From Rhabdornis inornatus (taxonomy: Eukaryota > Chordata > Aves > Passeriformes > Rhabdornithidae): DNA of 64,000 bases. Of the stretch, positions 1 to 12,915 are shown one piece after another. The translations under genes were made by a program, and so were the position numbers. Numbering within the stretch: the first letter of the stretch is position 1; each line of letters opens with the position of its first letter. The stretch lies in contig VWZS01009934.1 in the NCBI GenBank assembly GCA_013397075.1, positions 3,252,305-3,316,304 on the forward strand, in the 5' to 3' direction. A model generated the notes under the pieces. It made no database searches and was not told the origin of the DNA. It saw only the letters and a list, made by a program, of their open reading frames with translations.

Positions 1-3000
1 ATTAATTACCATACAAAAATTTGACTGGGTTGAGAAGCATTATAATAAATTTCAGCTTAACAGTTCAAAATATTTTTTGAAATATCTGTAAATGTAGACT
101 AAGAATGGAATTGTTTTTCTTCAGCATGTTGCTATCCCAACACTATAGTACAGGCATACACAGAGTGAATGCAGACTTGGTAGGTAAGTAGATCGTTCTA
201 ACTTTTGTTTTAATGTCATCACATTTCTATAGCTCTTTAGCAGATGTCTTATGACCCTTTTTTTCTACCAAGTTTTGGTTTCCATAGCTTCTATTGGATC
301 AAAGCTTTTCTGGCAATGACAAAACCAGCCCTTGTGTATCTCCCACCCTCTTCTGAACATCAGTGACTTTTCTTTTAAAGGAAAACTAATTTCAAATGCA
401 CATCTACTGCATGAGAAGCCTCATGAAAAAGTGAGCTGTTTAAAACTTGTGTGCTAATATCATCCATATAATGAGGACAGAGTGTAGAGGAGAAAGGATA
501 TCTTTAAGGGTCATGAATTACATAAAAGCTTGCAAAGCCTGTAAATACAACAAAAATCTTAATTCAAGGAGAAAAAAAGGACCATATGAGCAGCTACAAC
601 AGAACCACTTTGCCATCAAGTTCATTAACAACTTTAAACTAAGATGATAAATAGTATCTACTCTATAAACTATTTTTTGTTTTGAATAACCAGATAGTCA
701 AATTTTCTCTGAGACTATGTGACTTGAAGCTGTTAAGGAATGAGCCTCCATTAAAATTTACCAAACTTCAAACATTAAAATACTTCACATATCTTAAATA
801 AAACAGCTCCCCTGAGGGGAATTTAAGTCTGAACATAAAGACCTGTGAGTTCTATGGCACATTTCCTCTAATAATTTAGCTTTGTACAGACTTTCTATTA
901 CAAAAGCTCTCATTGTTTCAGAAGCAATGATTCCCCACTGTTATCACTAAAAATAGGTGTGGGTCTATTAAACCCTTTTTTACTGAGACAAAAACCATCT
1001 TCAAAAGCCTTAAGTGAAGAAGATTTATCCTATCAATGGGTTTCTTGTCTGGATCCCCAAATCTTTTCATTACCCATGACACAGCTCAACTTTGCTCTGA
1101 GTTTCTAGTGAGCATTAATATTGATGTTGCTCCTTTCAGCACATAAGTGAGCTAGAAAAGCAGCATGTTGCTGTAGCCTTTAGGGGCCTCTGCTGGGACT
1201 TCCAGAGGCTGTCATCTGATGAAGAAATGTACTGAAGCAGCGATTCCAGTATCTTTTCATTCCAGTCAGACATCTGAGTATCTGGCACAGAGAGGACTGC
1301 CAGATAGGATAGCAAGAAGGTGGTGAAATGGGGATAAAGGTGCAGAAGAAATTGCTTTAAGACTCCTGCCTGATAACTTAGCTAGAGTGAGTCCATCAAC
1401 ATGATTATTCCTCACCAGGGCCAGCATTGTCACTGCTTTGGCAGCAGCAGCCTGGCTCACATTTAGGTTAGGCAAGTAGTTTGTTCTCCAATAAAATTAG
1501 GCAAATAGTTGATTGTTCTGTTACTAAAGGAAAACTATTTTAAACGTAGCAGAGTTTAGAGTTTTGGGTTTTTTTTCTTCTAAATAGTTTCAGCTACAAA
1601 CCAGAGGTAAGTCAGGGGGGATGGAGGCTGTAGGAGTGAGGCAGCCTTGCTGGGATGAGAGGATGGAGAGAGAACAGTCAGCAGAGAGAGAACTTCCCAG
1701 CAGAGGAGGCTGGTCGGCACCAGTGATTTGCCAGTTGCTCATCTTCCTCATGAACACACATACTCCCTGTGACCACAAAGGAGCATGAAAAGCAACTAAT
1801 GCTGAACAGCACGACCTGAGTATGGACAACACCCAAGCTGCATGGAAAAAAATAAAAATATTTAATGTTCAAGTTGGACTTTCTACTCAGAAATTAAAGT
1901 AACGAGAAAACAGGTCCAGACTTCTAAGGAGTTGTGTGGAAAGCACTGGAAAGCCAAAGGCATGTTCAGAAACATCCATGGACACAAAGGTTTCCCCCTG
2001 TGAGAGGGTGAACTTGGGACACTTGAGCACAGAAGAGAAGGCACAGCTCAAAAATGGCATAGTTTAACAATGACATGGTTAACAACAGTTTTTTGTGCAA
2101 ATTAGTAACTGCTATTGGTTTTTCAAAGTGAGTTGGCTAAGCTGCTGAAAGGAAAGAAGTCAACAGCCCCACCTCAAAAAGTCTCTCATAAGCAGAGCAG
2201 GGGAGAGTCTGCTGCCAAAACTCAACCAGTAGTGCAGACTGTGGACAGCCTTGTTGTCCTAAGCTCAGGTGCTGAGAGAAGAACAGAAGAACTCAGATCA
2301 AACTTCAGCAGAAGTCACTTAGGAGGAGGGGACAGTGCTCAGATAACCCCAGTATTAGCATTCAGTGGGGTGATGCTGACCAGAACATGCAAGTGACCTG
2401 GTACAACAACTAACCATGAAACTGCCTGAGAGTTTTACTGCTACCTCTTAGAGCAGCAGTGCAGAAGAACAGAAATTGTTTTAAAGTGTAGCTTTGTACT
2501 GTTTTAACTTTGAGGTAACTTGGTCTGTGATCTAGGACTCAGACTTCAGCCAAAAGCTTTGTGCTTTATTCCAAGTTCTGGCTATCTCGGGAGGGTTATG
2601 TGATTCATCTAACTTCTCTGTTAGGGAATTTTTCCACCTATGAAAAAGGAGTGATGATACTTTTCAGTCACACTGGGACAGTCTGCTAGGTTCAGTGATG
2701 CATGAAGAGGATAAAGAGATTTTCCACTTACTCAGCTGGCAGTGAAACAGGTTGAGAAAAACCACAAGAGTGACAGATACCTTCATCAAGAGATTCTGCA
2801 GTAGAAAGTATAAGCAAAGAAAATTTTCCTTTTTAGCAGCAAGTGCACTAAAGCAGAAATAAAAGCTGTGATTCCCATTTGGCATTAAACATAAAAAGAA
2901 AGCAAAATAGCAGGATATGGGAAAGAAGATAATGGGACAATGAACAATAATGCCTGGGAAATGTTTGGAAATTACCCAGTTTCAAAACAAAAGTGGTATA

Positions 3001-6000
3001 ACAGCTGATTTTAAATTGGTTATAAATTGAACCTGATTGGCTCAGCTTTTATCAGCAAGTTCCAAACTTCAGCTAAATGAACATAAACAAGAGATTAAGC
3101 ACTTCCACTCTGCAAGTGTTTAGAGAAACTGGTGTGGACCGCCCCTGAATGGACAAGGACTAACTCCCCAGTGTGTGCTTGACCAAGGTTACTCAGGACT
3201 GCCTTTTTCACCTCCAAGGAATGTGGGATGATTCATCTGTCGATGTTGATACATTGAGCTGAAAAAACAGAGTGTTAAATATACTTCATCACAATTTCTG
3301 GTGATGCCAGAGTATAAAGATAATTGTTCTTGAGCAGACCTCAAGCAAAAAAGTTTGTAAATCCAAGAGAAGTTTGCTAATTGCAATCTGCATCTCCTAA
3401 TACCACAGAATAATAGGAATACAAATCTGGTAGGAGGAGAGGGCTTTAATGATTAATGATCATAGAATGCAGATCTGTGTTTTTTAGAGAATATGAAGAG
3501 AAAATTAAGGTCTCGCTTCTTTGCAGTCACCCTTTGCGTGTCCACACAGGACAGGCTGTGATGGGCAGGGAGTCTATCCAAGTGTCAGTGTTGGAATCAG
3601 GCACCTGCAAGCCCATGGTGTGTGGGGGGGAGTGGAGTGATCTGTCTCTCCCTACCCAAGAGCAGAGCTTCTGCTAGCAGAGAGGTGTGCTGATCACAGA
3701 AGAGTCAGCTACCTGAGAGTGTGGGAAAGTGGGATGGCTACGTCGTCAGACCAACTGCATGCCCAATTCAGTTGAACCAGAATCAGCAGGCAAGTTTATC
3801 ACAGTACATCAGCAACTTTAAAATCTTTGCCACTTTCTTCTGTTCCTCTCACCTCAGTAGTTCAATGCATCCAAGGAAGAGGAGCCTCTGTGCAACACAC
3901 AGCTATCTGGATGCATCAAGGAAGAGGCAGTTTACCAACATTATGTGGCAGGATGACGACTGACTTTTATCTTAGCAGCTTACACTCAATTTTCAGATGG
4001 AGCATGGTCGTTGTTGGGAGTGCTAAGGCTCCCCTCTTCCTACAAATAGGAATCTGCTGTGACCAGGGACAGCTCCACAAGGCTGCCAGGGGGTCTCATC
4101 AGTGGCAGGCTCACCACTGTAGCAGAACACAACTGGAAAACCACTCTTTCTCAAATGCAGAAAACCACTGTTTTCTAAAGATCTTATCACGTCTCAGTTT
4201 ACATTCCTTTCAAGTCCAGTGGAAGACAGAGGGGTGTAAATCACCTGGGGTGCAATGTCAGTAACACAGATTAAGTTGTGCCTGCTTATTCCAAGGCTAG
4301 ATTTGGCACTCAATGTGGGGAGGGTGGTCATGGTGAGTGCCGACAGCTATGCCATGGGGATGGAACTGGGAAGGACTGCTCTCCAGGAAAATTGCTACTT
4401 ACCATTTCCTCGTGCTTTTCCCTCATCCAACCTTTCATGACAAAGGAAGCCCAAATAGGGTCACCTCGCAGTTTAGAAAGAGATTATAATAGCAAGGATG
4501 ATTATTGTTGTTTTTCAACAGGAGAGTGAACTTGCATTTCTAAGCTGTTAACAGAATAATTCACTTCCTTTGCAAACTATTTTTTAACAAACATAAAGAA
4601 GCTGAAGTTCTGTGAAAGCCTATAGGCTAAAACATTTTAAATAGAATTAAACATTCTAAAATGTGGTGCATTATAGAGCTAGTATGAAACTCAGCTGCCA
4701 ATTTCTGTAAGAGTAAGGTCAAATACCTAATGTCTCTTCCTCTGAGAGAAATTGTGGCTCTCTAACAAAATCTGGTCATTGTAACCAACATGGTGGCTGG
4801 TCTGGCATGTTTTGGAGCATGCTCTGCAATTGCAATGTGTGCTTTTGCTGACAGAGGATGATGGAAAGAGACAAGCGCAGTGCAGTGTCTTTACATGGCA
4901 AGTATCCAAGGGTCTGGCCCATGCCTGGCAGTGGTGCTGCAGTACCATGGTGAGAAATGCCTAAAAATACCAAGCAGAAGGCATGAAAGCTACTGCAGCC
5001 AAAGGGCAGCTCAGCATAGGATACATAAATGAGCTTTAAATACTTCATATTTTCAAACACTGGCTTGTGACCAAGTCAAAAGGCAACCCCAAAAACCTCA
5101 GAGTTTCCTACAAGGTTAAGAGAACTCTGCCTCTCAGAGGTGAGTCACCTTTGAGACAGGTGCCAAAGATGGTCTGCAGCAAGGATTAGCAGTGGCTGCA
5201 GCTCAGATGAAACATGTCGCGTTCTTGGCTCCAGTGGAGATACAAAGTCAGCAGCAGAGCAGGAGATCAGTGTCATGCCCTGACGAGGTAATCAATCAGC
5301 TACACCTTGCTATTTTGGCAGTATCTACTCTCCTAATGAGATTTTATTCACAAGTTTAGCATCTAACTTAGAAAAAAATTGTACAGCAGGGTGGCCAACC
5401 CTGATCTGACAACTCCAGGAACATTTTTGAGACAGTTCTTAAGCATTTATAACCTGGTTGAACAGAGTATTCGGGCTATGAAATTTGAATCTGTATCAAA
5501 GCTTCCAGGGCAGTCCAAATGAGGGATTCTGGACTGGACTCTTCTCAGATTAATCTGAAAATAAACTGAATATCCTAAATCTACCATCTGTAGCAAATAT
5601 CTTTTCTCCAAAAGTAAAAGAGTAATTTAAGCAGGCTTATTATTAATTACTGCAACACCTATTTTAAAAGTCCTGCTTAAACAGATTTATAGACATCTTT
5701 CAGATGAAAATTGCCTCTTGAACAAAACTTCTTAGACTAGACTTCCCAACTCATACTGCAGCAAAGCAATCAGATGTGTAGTTCCAAATTCCCATTCACT
5801 TAAGAAGGTGTGAAATAAGGTACCACTCTGAAGTGGATGACACTACCTGGACTCCTAGGCTTGCCTCATTTTGTAAGGGAGATGCCTTCCATGGATGAAA
5901 CCAGCCATATTTAAACTATTTTGAACATTACTTGCCTGGAAACTACAAGCAAGACAGACCTAAACTATAGGAAAGCACATAGCTTTTAATTTACATTGGA

Positions 6001-7203
6001 TTGCTGGATCTTTATATTAATATGCTTATAAGCACAGTTTTGGACAGGAATAACTTTACTGACTCAGGAGAAACCTCATACCACTGCACTGATCCTATTT
6101 CTACATGTTGGCAAGGCCTTATCATTTCCCCAATTACATTTTTTTTGCCAAAATAAACAATATCAGGAAGAAAGGAGGCAGCAATCTGAAAAATGGCAAA
6201 CATATTACTGTGTATTTTTTCAGGCTGTGACACTGTGTATCTAATTTCTAAAGTCATTTTAGCTCATTGACTTGATTTTACTAACTTGGGAGAAAATAAT
6301 TTTATGGTAGAAACATGATGCTTTCTGAATTTTGCTTTAAATGGATACTTCTTGTTATTTTTTTCCCCATCTTTGCAATATTGCATCAATTTGCAATATT
6401 GATTTGTTGGCAGCACGCCTACCCCGGCATACCAGCTACATTCAGACTTTTCAGTACCCTGTACATTTTTCAACCTGCAGATCCCAGTGCTCACTCCACG
6501 GCATTTCAGTGTGTTGTGTTTATGTCACTTCTACCTGCACATCACAGATCCAGACAACCACAGCAGCAGATGTGAAATTTTGTAGGACATCAATACCTCC
6601 ATGTTCAACAATATCACTCTGGCAAGTACTTACGGCTATGTTATCACAATATCCTATTTTTGGGGGGGAAGTACTTTGCCCAATCCCATAAGGTTTCAGG
6701 GCAAAACACGAAAATTCACATGTGTCAGGTTATCCCTCCCAGGACAACTGCTTTCCTCTGGTGACATTGTTCAGTCACTTCTTACAATCACAAATGGTGA
6801 ATTTTGAGTTGAAGAGTTCTTAAGAGGAAGGAACAGCTCAAGGATGATTCAAGTCTTAGCTGAATAATACTGTTAACTTGAGAATTTTCTGGTTTGTTTG
6901 GGTGTAGTTTAACTTTAGTCTGAAGTCAATCGATACTCTGACAAGCTGAATGCATTGCTATTCAGAGAAAACACATTTTTTATTGATCAGAGAAACCACT
7001 TGTACATTTCTTGTAAACTTGAGAACTCAAACCCAGAAAGGAGCTTTTTAAAACACCAGACTTACATTCTGCTGAGAGAAAAAATGTCCACCAGCTGCCC
7101 AACAGGAGCAGTTTTCACATCTGCCCTTGATATTCAGGAGAACTTATTCTGGGGATTGGGCCCTCAAAATTTTACAGAGAAGTAGAAGTCCTTCTTTCAT
7201 AAG

Positions 7204-7690
7204 GAATCACAGAATAATTTAGGTTGGAAAAGACCTCTAAGATCATTGAGTCCAACCACTAAACCAACACTGCCAAACCTATCTAAACCACTAAACCCTG
7301 TCCCTAAGATCTTCTAAGTATCTCCAGGGAGGGCAACTCAACCCCTTTCCTGAGCAGACTCTTCCAATGGCAGACAATTCTTCTGGTGCACAAAATTTTC
7401 CTACTATCCAATCTAAACCTCCCCTGGTGCCATGTGAGGCCACTTCCTCTTGTCCTGATGCTTATTACTCAGGAGAAGAAAGCAACCTTGCTACAGCCTG
7501 CTTTTAGAGAGCAACAAGGTCACCTCTGAGCCTTCTCTTCTCCAGGCTTCCCCCTGCTTTTTCTCCAGAACAATTCTAGTTCCCTCAGATATTCCTCATA
7601 AGACTTCAGCTCCAGACCTTCCATCAGCTTTGTTGCCCTTCTCTGGGCATGCTCCAGCACTTCAATGTCCTTCTTGTAGCAAGAATTCGG
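7204..7690 (-). mobile_element. CR1 LINE fragment, 3' end
   Basis: The plus strand reads as the reverse complement of a CR1 retrotransposon 3' region, opening gaatcacagaat, then ggttggaaaagacctctaag and gagtccaacc, the standard avian CR1 tail. At its other end the minus strand still encodes the last part of the CR1 ORF2 protein (7520-7714), with EVLEHAQRRATKLMEGLEL and SYEEYLRELELF. The family normally encodes an endonuclease/reverse transcriptase of roughly a thousand residues, so this is a dead, strongly 5'-truncated copy. It inserted in the same orientation as PIEZO2. It has clear divergence from any consensus, so it is not recent. Confidence 0.92.
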
Positions 7691-8818
7691 GGAATCAAAT
7701 TCTTCTCTTGGCATATAACTTGCCCATGAAAGCCATGTACTAGTATTAATGGGAACTCTGCCTATTTAGCACATCTTCCAACCAAGATTGTATATAAAAT
7801 AGCGAGACATTGATTTTCTTCTAGGATGAAAAATGCTAAAATATTTTTTCTGCAGCATTCCAATACACATCTCTCATTTTTCCTCCTCTAGCCACTGCTT
7901 ATATATCAGCTCGACTCGATCATTAAAAATCATCAGTGGCCTTTTCTCACACTAAGATTTTCACTTCCAAGCTCTGACAACACCTGTCTTGATGCTCTTC
8001 AAAAACAACTCCCTGGAAGCAGATCAAAGTAGATCCACAAGAGAAAGAACTGCAGATAAAGAAACAAGGAACACTGCTTCTTCTACTGCCATTGTGTGTA
8101 CATTATACATACATTATTGTGCATATTCAAACATAATTTCCCACATAATTTGGAACATCAGTCCCTCACATGATTTCATGTGTAAAAGGCAGAGTACTCA
8201 ACAGCACCAGTTCAAGAGAAAGTCTGCAGGAAGGTAAGATCATTTTTTGGTTACAAAAATGTCAGTACATACTCTGAAGTCCAACACTGGGACTTTTTTA
8301 ACCCAAACTCTGAAGGTGCTTTTCTTTTCTGCACCAAGGCAGAGACAACTTTCTTGCAGCTTGATTTTTTAATTTCAAAAATTAATGACAAAGTTAAAGT
8401 GCCATATTCATACTGAACAAAACTTTGTCATAAAACAAAGAATCATGTTATTTACAATAAAAGAAATTACTACATGTAGACAATTATCTTGAGACTAAAT
8501 TAATTGAAACAAAAAATAAATTAATTTAAAATTAATAGAAAAAATACTAAAAAGAAAATTCACCAATTATGCATATGAAGAAAGTTTCACATATTGTAGC
8601 TAAAATTGTATGAAGCACATATTTCTTTTCCTTGAGAAAATGTTTTGCTGTCTATTGCTAAAATCTGTGAGTAGATATCCTCAAAGCCAAATGGTTGAGA
8701 ATTTTGAAGCCATTTTCTTTTTGTTTTCTTAATACACGGAGGAAGTAATATAAAGGTTTACGTAAGTCGAGAGCATTTCAGCTTCTTGGCATCAGAAATC
8801 GTCCATTCTCCTACCTCG

Positions 8819-8833
8819 ACCTCTAGATGGCAC
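8819..8833 (+). promoter_or_regulatory. Candidate CTCF-like site
   Basis: The 15 bases acctctagatggcac match the CTCF core pattern NCCACYAGRKGGCRS at all positions but one (T for A at the fourth). The site sits in a stretch (8730-9320) with more CpG than its surroundings. A single motif match by eye is weak evidence of binding. Confidence 0.35.
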
Positions 8834-9924
8834 AAAAGAACGTAAACTAAGCACATTTTTCTGTGGGTTTTTTTTTTTCCCCTCCCCATCAGACTCGACA
8901 AGTCACCAATTCCAACATCACAAAACACACATCTATTAACCTGCATTAAATAAAACGTCAAAATAAGTACTAAAATAACAGCTACTGTAGCTAGACAGCT
9001 CAATTTTACTGCTTTTAATAGTGCATTGAAAGATAAATAATTAATTGATTCTCCACAGTACCTCTAATTTCCTTTCACCTTCAGCTTATAATAATTAAAA
9101 GGAATAATAGGTTTACTAGAAATAAAGTTAATGATCACATTTAGTTTAATGTAAGGATTACCACAACATTAAAAATCCATACCATAAAAAAACAATTTGC
9201 CATCATAATCCAGCAGAAAGAAATAGTAATGAACGAAATGCATCCATTGCTTCATCTTATTTTAGATTACAGTGTGTAGAAAATTAAAGGTCAGTGAAAT
9301 CAATAAAACTGACAGCCAGTCAATATTTACTGCAGAAGTAACTAGAAATATTGCTTTTTTACTTAAGTGAGGTAGCTGTTGGTATGAAGATCAGCATGTG
9401 CTATGTGATTCTATGTGATCCGAGAGAATTTTCATATCAACAGCGTAACAGGCACAGTACATGAAGAACCCTCAGCCTCTGCACCCAAGAATGGCACCAC
9501 AAAAGCATTTTGCTCCAGTTAAGACACTATGACATTAGACACCAGAGGATCTGTTTTCTTCTACAAAAAACCAAGTGTGCATCTGTACACTTGCCCTTAT
9601 ATCAATGTTGCCATCTATTTCTTTTATTTCTTGCGTTAGCCAAATCATTCACATTACATCTGAGGAACACTCTGAGCAAAACCAAAAGTCACCTTCTCCT
9701 CCCAACCTGCTCCAGCTCTCTGTCTGCAATTACCCAGTCTGGACTTTCACCATTCTATCATTCAAAACCATTCCATCTGAAATGATTTGACTCTTCCACG
9801 ACTAAATAAGAAGGTATGTGTAGAATTTGTTAAAGAATTATGTGAAAGATCATTTGCATCAACACATGATAACAGAACATTGCATCGCGTGCCCACAATT
9901 AAACAGGAAAGGAATTTCTCTCAC

Positions 9925-10138
9925 CTGGCATAGAAATCCTTTGGTGGAACAACCTCCTGAAAGAACTGTAGCTGGTACAGATAAAGTCCAATCAAGTGTC
10001 CTGCACTGAATATAGCCATTAATACACACAGACAGCTGAATATCAGCGGATCAAATGCTTGGCAACAGGACCACCATGTGCACAGGCCCAAAAACACAAA
10101 GAAATACACGGCTGAGGTCAAAGATGGCACCATCATAC
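9925..10138 (-). CDS. PIEZO2: PIEZO2 coding exon, 214 nt (about residues 235-306)
   Basis: Two bases (GT) complete the Gly codon from the previous exon. Seventy codons follow, from MMVPSLTSAVYFFVF through LGLCTWWSCC, FDPLIFSCLCVLMAIFS and AGHLIGLYLYQ to VPPKDFYA. The last two bases, AG, open an Arg codon. Two hydrophobic helices are visible (about VYFFVFLGLCTWW and LIFSCLCVLMAIFSAGHLIGLYLY), typical of the blade repeats. The acceptor ends atttttacag and the donor is CAG|GTGAGA, a strong site. Almost every position matches PIEZO2, including CTWWS, FDP, SCLCVL and AGHLIGLYLYQ. The next coding exon, which should start LFGIK, was not found between 1 and 9924, so this intron continues past the left edge. 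Confidence 0.96.
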
Positions 10139-12704
10139 CTGTAAAAATAAAAGCATGGAGTGTTGGAGAAGTATGGGAAATATCAGCATTTGTTAAAACT
10201 TAAATTTGACAAGATGCATATTAAAAAATTATTACAATTAGCTCTAAAGACTGCTATTAACTTTGAGACTAGAAGAGAAGGATCTTTTTTTTTTTTAATT
10301 TTATTTTCTCAATTCACTTATGCCATATCTCAGCATTTAGAACACAATCACTCTCCAGACTTTCCTATGAGACGGAATTTCCCCTATGTAAAGATGTTTC
10401 ATGAAGCACGGAGAAAAACAAAAAGTGGCTGCAAGGGCAGCTGGTACTGTCTGAGACCACCAGTGTATGAATTTTGAGTATAAGGTGCTAAAGTGGCATG
10501 ATGGATGAACAGTGAAAAGCCTTCTCATACAGATATTGAAATACCTTGACATACTGAAACAAAACACACCCTAATCCATATACCAAAATGAAGAGATTTA
10601 CATAAAATCTACAGAATAATCAAAAAATGTTTAATTTATTTTTTTAAATTGTCAACTCCTCGAAATGTATAATTTACATATGATGAAGACTCTGCTGCCA
10701 CACACATGTATAATCGTTTTTGCTTTTGCACATGTAGCTGATTATGCCACTTGAGAAAATGTTCAACTAGTGAAGGGGATTCAATGCTCACTGGTAGCCT
10801 GCAAAAATAAGTTAGGAAGCAGGAAAGACATTCATGTCTAAGAGTGGCAACTATGAGAAAATGACATAAAAGCTTGCAGCCAGCACAGCAGCCCAGTGGA
10901 TTCTCTGAAGCAACAGTGCCAGAGCTAGCAAGGCTCAATGCCTAAATTTATTTTTAAGCTTTTTAACTATTGTATGTCTAGGAGCCACCTTCCTCAGGAC
11001 AGACCTGCAGGCTCCTGGTGGCTCACAGCTCCAGTGTGCCTGCTGGCCCTGCCCCTCACCAGGTGGCTTGACGTGTCTTTTGGGAGCAGCGCTCCCAGGG
11101 TTGGTCCCTTGCTGAGTTAAGTCCAGACACTGTAAGGATTCATACCCACAGTAATTTGCCTGAGCTTCACCATCACATTTTCACATCATATTCTAAGCTT
11201 CCACCCTATGGTGCTGTAAAACTTCACCCAGAAATTTCTGCTTTAAGCTCGTAACTATTTCCTTTCTTCTTACAACAAGACACTTTGTCTGTATTCAAAC
11301 ATTTTTGGAGAATGAGAATCCATGATATCCTAAAATAAGTAATTTATTATGGCTAGTTACTCTGGCTGTGAAAAATCCAAAATTTATTTCTGGTCTGAAA
11401 TTGCCTAGGTTTACCACTTAATTGTTGGCTTCTATTATCAATTCTACTAGATGAGATACCTTAAAAATGGAAGCACTTTGTATCTTTGTCAGTTCTTTCA
11501 GGCTGCAGTCAAGTCACCCTCCATCTTTTTGGCATGGTAAGTAAGTATTTAGCTTATGAAGCTCAAGGTCTCTCTCTGGAACACAGGCTTCTCAGACCTC
11601 AAGTACTTTTTGTAACTCTGCTCTGAACACCTCCCATTTCTTGGCTTGTGTTGGAGCTCCACAGGCAAGTTGCCCATCACCATTCAGAAGAAACTGACTC
11701 CTGCCACTGCTGCACAATCCTTCTGCTTCCCCTTGAACATGGATTACGTTCACCTATGTAGAGTGGCATCAGGCTTTTTGGTTTTGTTTATTTGGGTTTT
11801 TTTAAATGACATCTCTCTTCCCTGGTGTCAGGCCCTATGGTGGCCCACATATTTTTTCTCTTTTTACATTTATTACTTTCCATTTGGCTACATGTAAGGC
11901 TATTTAGCAATCTTGCCTTAATGAAGGAACCTGCCTTACTGTAACAGCCACACCTCCAATTCTCATCATTCAGTATCAAGTTGTTTTTGTACTCTTGTTT
12001 TGTACTTCATATACTGATAACTTATATGTTATGTTGTAATGTTTATATGTATCACTCCATTCAAACGTGAGCTGACAGATAAATGTTAATCTACAATTCC
12101 ATGATCAAATTTTGAATTCAGTAGTTACAACCTACAGTCATTTTGTACACTTCTGTTCTGGCTGTAGCTGATTATGTGGTATTAAATCAAATGTCTTATA
12201 TAAAGGTAGACTATATAACATCAAAACAGCTACTCTTTCCAACCAAATAAAAAAAAAATAGGAAGTCTGCTTATCACTCTTTTTACACACTACATGGTTA
12301 AATAACATTTTTTAAAAAGGCTATGTGAATATAGCTCCTTTTTAAACTTAGAAGTGATGAACCCAAATCTATGAATTCACTTTAATATAAATACATATGT
12401 GTCTATATTTATACACACACTATATATAGTAATTTCTAATATGCCCCTCATTCACCGTTTGGTTATAAGAACTACTGTGAAAATCATAAATGGAATGACA
12501 GGGCCACACAGTATCAGTACAAAAAAATTAAGCAACTCAGCATATTCCAATACCTGCCAAAGAGTTAATTTAATAAAATCAGCAGCAATTTCTTTTCCCT
12601 TAAAAATTTCCATTGTTATTCCCGCAGGTGCCAAAGTGCTGAAAACTCATTTGTTAAACGCATAATCTAACGGGCTCCTGAGGAAATTTTTCAAATACAC
12701 CAAC
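10139..12704 (-). other. PIEZO2: PIEZO2 intron, 2,566 bp
   Basis: This phase-1 intron lies between the 211-nt and 214-nt exons. It is the only short one in the window. It contains a GC-richer patch at about 10980-11110 with no recognisable content, and a probable degraded CR1-like segment at 11495-11650. No exon was seen. Confidence 0.9.
11495..11650 (-). mobile_element. Probable old CR1-like LINE remnant
   Basis: The stretch 'ctgcagtcaagtcaccctcc', followed by a run ending in 'aactctgctctgaacacctc', resembles a diverged sauropsid CR1-group element in antisense. The middle is heavily eroded and the ends cannot be placed. No coding capacity remains. Identification rests on two short blocks in the expected order and spacing, so it is tentative. 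Confidence 0.4.
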
Positions 12705-12915
12705 CTGCTGAACCAAGTAAAATTGTAACAACAACTTTTCCAGTGGTGATAATCATATTGCCAATAAACTCCCTCAGTTTGGATGCTAGGAAGGCAATTC
12801 TACGCAGCAGTTTTAATTTCATGGTCTCCTCAAATTCTGCTTCTCCACAGTTGTCGTCATCCAGATCTTCTTCATACATCAAAGCATCATCTGGCTCTAA
12901 TTTTTCTCTTACAGC
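12705..12915 (-). CDS. PIEZO2: PIEZO2 coding exon, 211 nt (about residues 165-235)
   Basis: The exon opens in phase 0 after a pyrimidine-rich acceptor ending ctcctttag. It encodes 70 residues plus one base of a Gly codon. It begins AVREKLEPDDALMYEED and passes through an acidic run (EEDLDDDNCGEAEFEE). It then turns basic (MKLKLLRR, ASKLREFIGNM) and ends with a hydrophobic segment, GKVVVTILLGSA, the start of the next membrane helix. In PIEZO2 this is the cytosolic loop and the following helix of the N-terminal blade. The membrane-proximal half matches mammalian PIEZO2 closely (SKL.EFIGNMI.T.GKVVVTILLGS.G). The acidic loop matches loosely and seems one residue longer than the human version I recall. 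The donor is CAG|GTTGGT, with an uncommon T at +3. Confidence 0.94.

Larger units (their letters stand above)
1..9924 (-). other. PIEZO2: PIEZO2 intron (3' partial, at least 9.9 kb)
   Basis: This is the intron after the 214-nt exon; its donor gtgaga is at 9919-9924 and its acceptor lies outside the window. Reading both strands gave no convincing exon. The contents are ordinary AT-rich intron, one CR1 fragment at 7204-7690, and a distinctive AT-rich stretch at 8730-9320 that keeps several CpG dinucleotides and one CTCF-like site. From 1 to 7200 I see nothing beyond short A/T runs. Confidence 0.8.

Noticed and set aside
3863..3930. Repeated 'atgcatccaaggaagagg' and 'atgcatcaaggaagagg'
   Set aside because: Two short imperfect copies about 48 bases apart; no further units or recognisable element.
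8758..9003. 81-residue minus-strand frame with a hydrophobic start (LATVAVILVLILTFYL)
   Set aside because: It looked like a possible PIEZO2 helix or a membrane peptide, but it does not match the expected next exon (LFGIK...), lacks suitable splice sites and lies in AT-rich regulatory-looking DNA.
10980..11110. GC-rich patch considered as a CpG island or alternative promoter
   Set aside because: It has few CpGs, no TATA or initiator arrangement, and is short.
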